This document shows, piece by piece, positions 59,904-64,000 of a stretch of 64,000 bases of DNA. Each line of letters starts with the position of its first letter. Positions within the stretch are counted from its first letter, which is position 1. This DNA is from Staphylococcus argensis (lineage in GTDB: Bacteria; Bacillota; Bacilli; Staphylococcales; Staphylococcaceae), in NCBI RefSeq assembly GCF_002902305.1, contig NZ_PPPX01000001.1, forward strand, positions 1,014,062-1,078,061, read 5' to 3'. Under the pieces are notes generated by a model. It had not been told where the DNA came from and ran no database searches. It was given only the letters and a program-made list of their open reading frames with translations. Made by a program: the position numbers and the translations under genes.

Positions 59904-59939
59904 CTTCCTCACCCTATAACGCTTTGTCATAGTGATTAA

Positions 59940-60191
59940 TTATGATGGATCAATTTGTTTGATCGCTTGTTTCTCTATAGCGAGTTCTTCACCTTTATCG
60001 TTTAACACGAGCACTACAACATTGTCATCAACGCTGCGAACTTTCGCTTTAATACCACCTAAAGTAGTCACATGTTGACCTGACTCGAGTTGTGATAACA
60101 TTTCACGATGTTGTTTCTGTCTCTTCTGTTGTGGACGTACCATGAACAAATACATCACAAGGAAGAGTACAACGATAATTATAATTTGCAC
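59940..60191 (-). CDS. yajC: YajC-like preprotein translocase subunit, second copy
   Basis: An 83-residue YajC with one N-terminal membrane helix (IIIIVVLFLVMYLFMV), then the RPQQKRQKQHREM signature and a small soluble domain (QHVTTLGGIKAKVRSVDD). It begins with GTG, with AAAGGAG ten bases upstream. About 40 of 64 aligned soluble-domain residues match the yajC gene just upstream, so this is a tandem duplicate. YajC is an auxiliary of SecDF. Confidence 0.9.
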   Translation of the reverse strand: MQIIIIVVLFLVMYLFMVRPQQKRQKQHREMLSQLESGQHVTTLGGIKAKVRSVDDNVVVLVLNDKGEELAIEKQAIKQIDPS

Positions 60192-60228
60192 AGTTAATTA
60201 ACTCCTTTATTGATCAATATTTGTATGA

Positions 60229-60489
60229 TTAAGATGGGTCAACTTGCTTAATTGCAGGTTTCTCCATTGTAATTTCTGTGCCTTTGTGTAATTTGAGCAC
60301 AACTGTTGTTTCGTCAACAGAATGTACAGTTCCTTTAATACCGCCAATTGTTGTTACCTTTTGGCCTTCACTTAATTGTTGTACCATTTCACGATGTTTC
60401 TTCGCTCTTCTTTGTTGTGGGATAATCATAAACACAACTAAGACGATTAATAGAATAATAGGAATGATAAGTGTCGTCATTGAACCCAT
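60229..60489 (-). CDS. yajC: YajC preprotein translocase subunit, first copy
   Basis: An 86-residue YajC: membrane helix (LIIPIILLIVLVVFMII), PQQRRAKKHREM and GQKVTTIGGIKGTVHSVDE. It has GAGGAGG upstream of the ATG and follows tgt by 23 bases. This copy is in the usual tgt-yajC position; the neighbouring copy appears to be the extra one. Confidence 0.92.
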   Translation of the reverse strand: MGSMTTLIIPIILLIVLVVFMIIPQQRRAKKHREMVQQLSEGQKVTTIGGIKGTVHSVDETTVVLKLHKGTEITMEKPAIKQVDPS

Positions 60490-60512
60490 TAATATATTCC
60501 TCCTCAGTATTG

Positions 60513-61664
<1,152 letters not shown>

Positions 61665-61667
61665 CTA

Positions 61668-62693
61668 TTAAATAATTAACATTGCGTCGCCGAAACTGAA
61701 GAAACGGTACTTGCGTTCTACGGCTTCTCGATAAGCGTTAAGTACGTTCTCTCTTGTGCTAAAAGCTGAGACGAGCATGACTAATGTTGATTTCGGTAAG
61801 TGAAAATTCGTGATGAGGCCGTCGATGGCTTTAAATTGATAACCAGGATAAATAAAGATATCCGTCCAACCACTCGTCGCTACAAATTGATCATGTTGTG
61901 ATCTCACTGTTTCTAACGTTCGAGTTGTTGTCGTACCGACAGAAATAATACGACCACCTTCACGTCGCGTTTCATTGAGAAGTTGCGTAGTTTCTTCTGA
62001 GATTTGATAATATTCACTATGCATTTCGTGATCGTCAATATTTTCAACACTCACTGGGCGAAATGTACCTAGTCCTACATGTAACGTAATAAAAGCAATT
62101 CGAATTCCTTTCGCTTTAATGGATTCCAACAACTCATCTGTGAAGTGCAATCCAGCTGTTGGTGCTGCAGCAGAACCACTTTCCTTGGCATACACGGTTT
62201 GATAGCGATCAGGATCATCTAAACGCTCTTTAATATACGGTGGTAAAGGCATTTCACCGAGTTCATCTAAACGCTCTTGCAAGATTCCTTCGTAGTGTAG
62301 ACGCATGATTCGACCACCTTGGTCAAGTTCTTTAATACATTCAGCTACAATCTTACCTTCACCAAATGACAAACGTTGTCCAACTTTAATACGCTTTGCA
62401 GGTTTCAATAAGACTTCCCAATCATTGTCCTCGAGATGTGTTAACATGAGCATTTCAACTTTAGCCCCTGTTTCCTCCTTGATACCGAATAGACGTGCAG
62501 GCATCACTCGTGTATCGTTGAGTACTAAAGTATCGCCCTCTTTGAGATAGTCAATCACATCCGCAAAGTGTAGATGGGTCGTCTCACCAGATTCTCGCCC
62601 CATTACAAGCAGGCGACTTTGGTCGCGATGCTTCAACGGCGTCTGCGCAATGAGCGATTCTGGCAAGTCATAGTCAAATTCCTCAATATCCAC
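61668..62693 (-). CDS. queA: QueA, S-adenosylmethionine:tRNA ribosyltransferase-isomerase
   Basis: A 341-residue enzyme that adds the ribosyl group of SAM to preQ1 in tRNA to make epoxyqueuosine. Segments: [42 protein letters not shown], and [11 protein letters not shown]. The start I choose is GTG at 62693, six bases after AGAGGG; a longer reading would overlap ruvB by 47 bases. The chosen start overlaps ruvB by 11. Confidence 0.95.
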   Translation of the reverse strand: MDIEEFDYDLPESLIAQTPLKHRDQSRLLVMGRESGETTHLHFADVIDYLKEGDTLVLNDTRVMPARLFGIKEETGAKVEMLMLTHLEDNDWEVLLKPAKRIKVGQRLSFGEGKIVAECIKELDQGGRIMRLHYEGILQERLDELGEMPLPPYIKERLDDPDRYQTVYAKESGSAAAPTAGLHFTDELLESIKAKGIRIAFITLHVGLGTFRPVSVENIDDHEMHSEYYQISEETTQLLNETRREGGRIISVGTTTTRTLETVRSQHDQFVATSGWTDIFIYPGYQFKAIDGLITNFHLPKSTLVMLVSAFSTRENVLNAYREAVERKYRFFSFGDAMLII

Positions 62694-63696
62694 TTTGGTC
62701 CCTCTTTTCTCCTTTTTGAAAATGCTCATAAGCTAAAGCTGTAGCACGACGTCCTCTTGGCGTACGTTCAATAAAGCCTTTCTGTATAAGGAAAGGTTCA
62801 TAGACATCTTCAATTGTGATGCGTTCTTCGCCAATCGAAACTGCTATCGTGTCTAAACCTACAGGTCCACCGTTATATTGATCGATAATGCAATTGAGCA
62901 TCTTATGGTCAATATAGTCTAAGCCATGATCATCGACTTGCAGTAAATTCAACGCTTTCTTCGTCGTTTCGATATAGATTTGATCATCTTCGTTCACTTG
63001 TTGGAAGTCTCTAACACGTTTTAATAAACGGTTAGCAACACGTGGTGTACCTCGGCTACGTTTAGCTAATTCGAGTGCACTTTCCTCATCTATTGCAGTA
63101 TCCAATACTTCAGCAGTACGCGTAATGATTTCTTTCAATTCTTCTTCGCGATAGTATTCAAGTCTTAAATGCACACCGAAACGGTCTCTTAATGGTGCCG
63201 TTAAACTTCCTGCGCGCGTTGTAGCTCCGACAAGCGTAAAAGGTGGTAAATCGATACGAATGCTTCGTGCTTCTTCTCCTTTACCAATCACAATGTCTAG
63301 GAAGAAATCTTCCATTGCCGGGTACAATACTTCTTCAACCACACTACTAAGTCGATGAATTTCGTCAATAAATAACACATCACCAGGTTGTAGCCCGGAT
63401 AATATCGCTGCTAAATCACCCGGTCTTTCAATTGAAGGGCCTGAAATTGTACGGATATTGACATCCATTTCATTTGCGATAATATTTGAGAGCGTCGTCT
63501 TCCCTAGTCCTGGTGGCCCGAATAGTAAAACGTGATCTAACGGTTCTTCTCTTAATTTCGCAGCCTTAATAAATACTTCTAGATTAGATTTAATCGAGTT
63601 CTGACCGATGTATTGTCGTAACCGTGTCGGGCGCAATGACAACTCGAATGATGACTCTTCGTTATGCATGTGTTGATCTACCATTCTGTCGTCCAC
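62683..63696 (-). CDS. ruvB: Holliday junction helicase motor RuvB
   Basis: A 337-residue AAA+ branch-migration motor. Walker [14 protein letters not shown], Walker [12 protein letters not shown], sensor [18 protein letters not shown] and a C-terminal winged helix ending [16 protein letters not shown]. The start is GTG at 63696, seven bases after GGAGG; an ATG 12 bases later is too far. Follows ruvA. Confidence 0.96.
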   Translation of the reverse strand: MDDRMVDQHMHNEESSFELSLRPTRLRQYIGQNSIKSNLEVFIKAAKLREEPLDHVLLFGPPGLGKTTLSNIIANEMDVNIRTISGPSIERPGDLAAILSGLQPGDVLFIDEIHRLSSVVEEVLYPAMEDFFLDIVIGKGEEARSIRIDLPPFTLVGATTRAGSLTAPLRDRFGVHLRLEYYREEELKEIITRTAEVLDTAIDEESALELAKRSRGTPRVANRLLKRVRDFQQVNEDDQIYIETTKKALNLLQVDDHGLDYIDHKMLNCIIDQYNGGPVGLDTIAVSIGEERITIEDVYEPFLIQKGFIERTPRGRRATALAYEHFQKGEKRDQSGY

Positions 63697-63730
63697 TGCT
63701 GTGCCTCCTCTCTACTTGGTATGAAGTATG

Positions 63731-64000
63731 TTAAGATACGAGCATCTGTAGGCCTTGACGAACAGCGTCATCTACACTATCCGGTGTCTCAGCTGCTAAT
63801 TTCTTCTCAACTTTCTTCAATTCACGTTTAGAATAGCCTAAAGCTTCTAACGCAAGTAATGCTTCTTTAACGATAGTTTGTGATTCATCTTGAGATGCTG
63901 TTGGCTGTAATAAATCCATTTGACTTTCGTCTGTAATTTCGACTTTCCCTTTCAAATCAAGCACAATTTGTCTGGCTGTCTTTTTACCAATGCCTGGAAA
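63731..64000 (-). CDS. ruvA: RuvA, Holliday junction DNA-binding protein (5' part outside window)
   Basis: The C-terminal 89 residues. The helix-hairpin-helix [19 protein letters not shown] is at the window edge and runs on beyond it. The acidic linker ([13 protein letters not shown]) and domain III ([26 protein letters not shown]) follow; the last contacts RuvB. The true start lies past 64000; an in-frame ATG-like start at 63964 is internal. Confidence 0.95.
   Translation of the reverse strand, partial: FPGIGKKTARQIVLDLKGKVEITDESQMDLLQPTASQDESQTIVKEALLALEALGYSKRELKKVEKKLAAETPDSVDDAVRQGLQMLVS

Overview
The window is a low-GC Gram-positive chromosome segment that reads as the conserved core of a Staphylococcus genome, probably a coagulase-negative species; I cannot name the species. 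The reasons are: the gene order hrcA-hemW-lepA-rpsT-holA-comE; the late-competence and YqeG-YqeM ribosome/NAD operon; a fused secDF; lytH beside dtd and a bifunctional RelA; a cymR/rarA divergent pair; a CIRCE element; T-boxes before alaS and hisS; and near-identity in motifs to S. aureus QueA, RuvB, RarA and RelA as I remember them. RpsT differs enough from S. aureus to argue against that species. Almost everything lies on the minus strand. The plus-strand genes are rpsT, an MFS transporter, a LysR regulator with a CMD-family gene, a luciferase-like monooxygenase, rarA and mdh. I see no insertion sequence, prophage, CRISPR array, tRNA or rRNA.

Layout. 1-4.5 kb: grpE (partial), hrcA, hemW, lepA. 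4.5-5.2 kb: a non-coding gap, then rpsT. 5.2-9.8 kb: holA, comEC, comEB, comEA. 9.8-15.5 kb: yqeM, rsfS, yqeK, nadD, yhbY, aroE, yqeH, yqeG, mtnN, a tightly packed housekeeping operon. 15.6-20.3 kb: an accessory block (flavin reductase, MFS transporter, 3-hydroxyacid dehydrogenase, LysR regulator, CMD-family protein) with several palindromic candidate operators. 20.4-26.1 kb: one operon, pxpB-pxpC-accB-accC-pxpA plus an atypical NRAMP-like transporter; together these supply every domain of a biotin-dependent carboxylase of the urea-carboxylase type. 26.4-30.4 kb: greA, udk and the wobble-uridine hydroxylation/methylation set trhP2-trhP1-trmR. 30.7-37.9 kb: yrzB, ruvX, ireB, alaS (T-box), recD2, a TPR protein. 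38-44.5 kb: mnmA-iscS flanked by copies of a dispersed structured repeat, then a luciferase-like monooxygenase, a SigB-type csbD pair, cymR and rarA. 44.7-50.3 kb: mdh, tcdA, 6S RNA, aspS-hisS (T-box). 50.4-57 kb: lytH, dtd, relA, apt, recJ. 57.3-64 kb: secDF, two tandem yajC genes, tgt, queA, ruvB, ruvA (partial).

How the genes work together. Four themes dominate: translation and tRNA quality (LepA, RpsT, RsfS, YqeH, YhbY, AlaS, AspS, HisS, Dtd, MnmA-IscS, TrhP/TrmR, Tgt-QueA, TcdA); DNA uptake and repair (ComE proteins, HolA, RecD2, RarA, RecJ, RuvAB, RuvX); stress control (HrcA/CIRCE, RelA, CymR, IreB, CsbD, 6S RNA); and secretion and envelope (SecDF-YajC, LytH). The parts most worth a second look are a repeat whose stems appear to covary between copies (about 38.0 and 40.6 kb), the split carboxylase operon, the accessory block with its operators, a terminator-like hairpin that buries the comEA ribosome binding site, the isolated mdh gene, and the yajC duplication.
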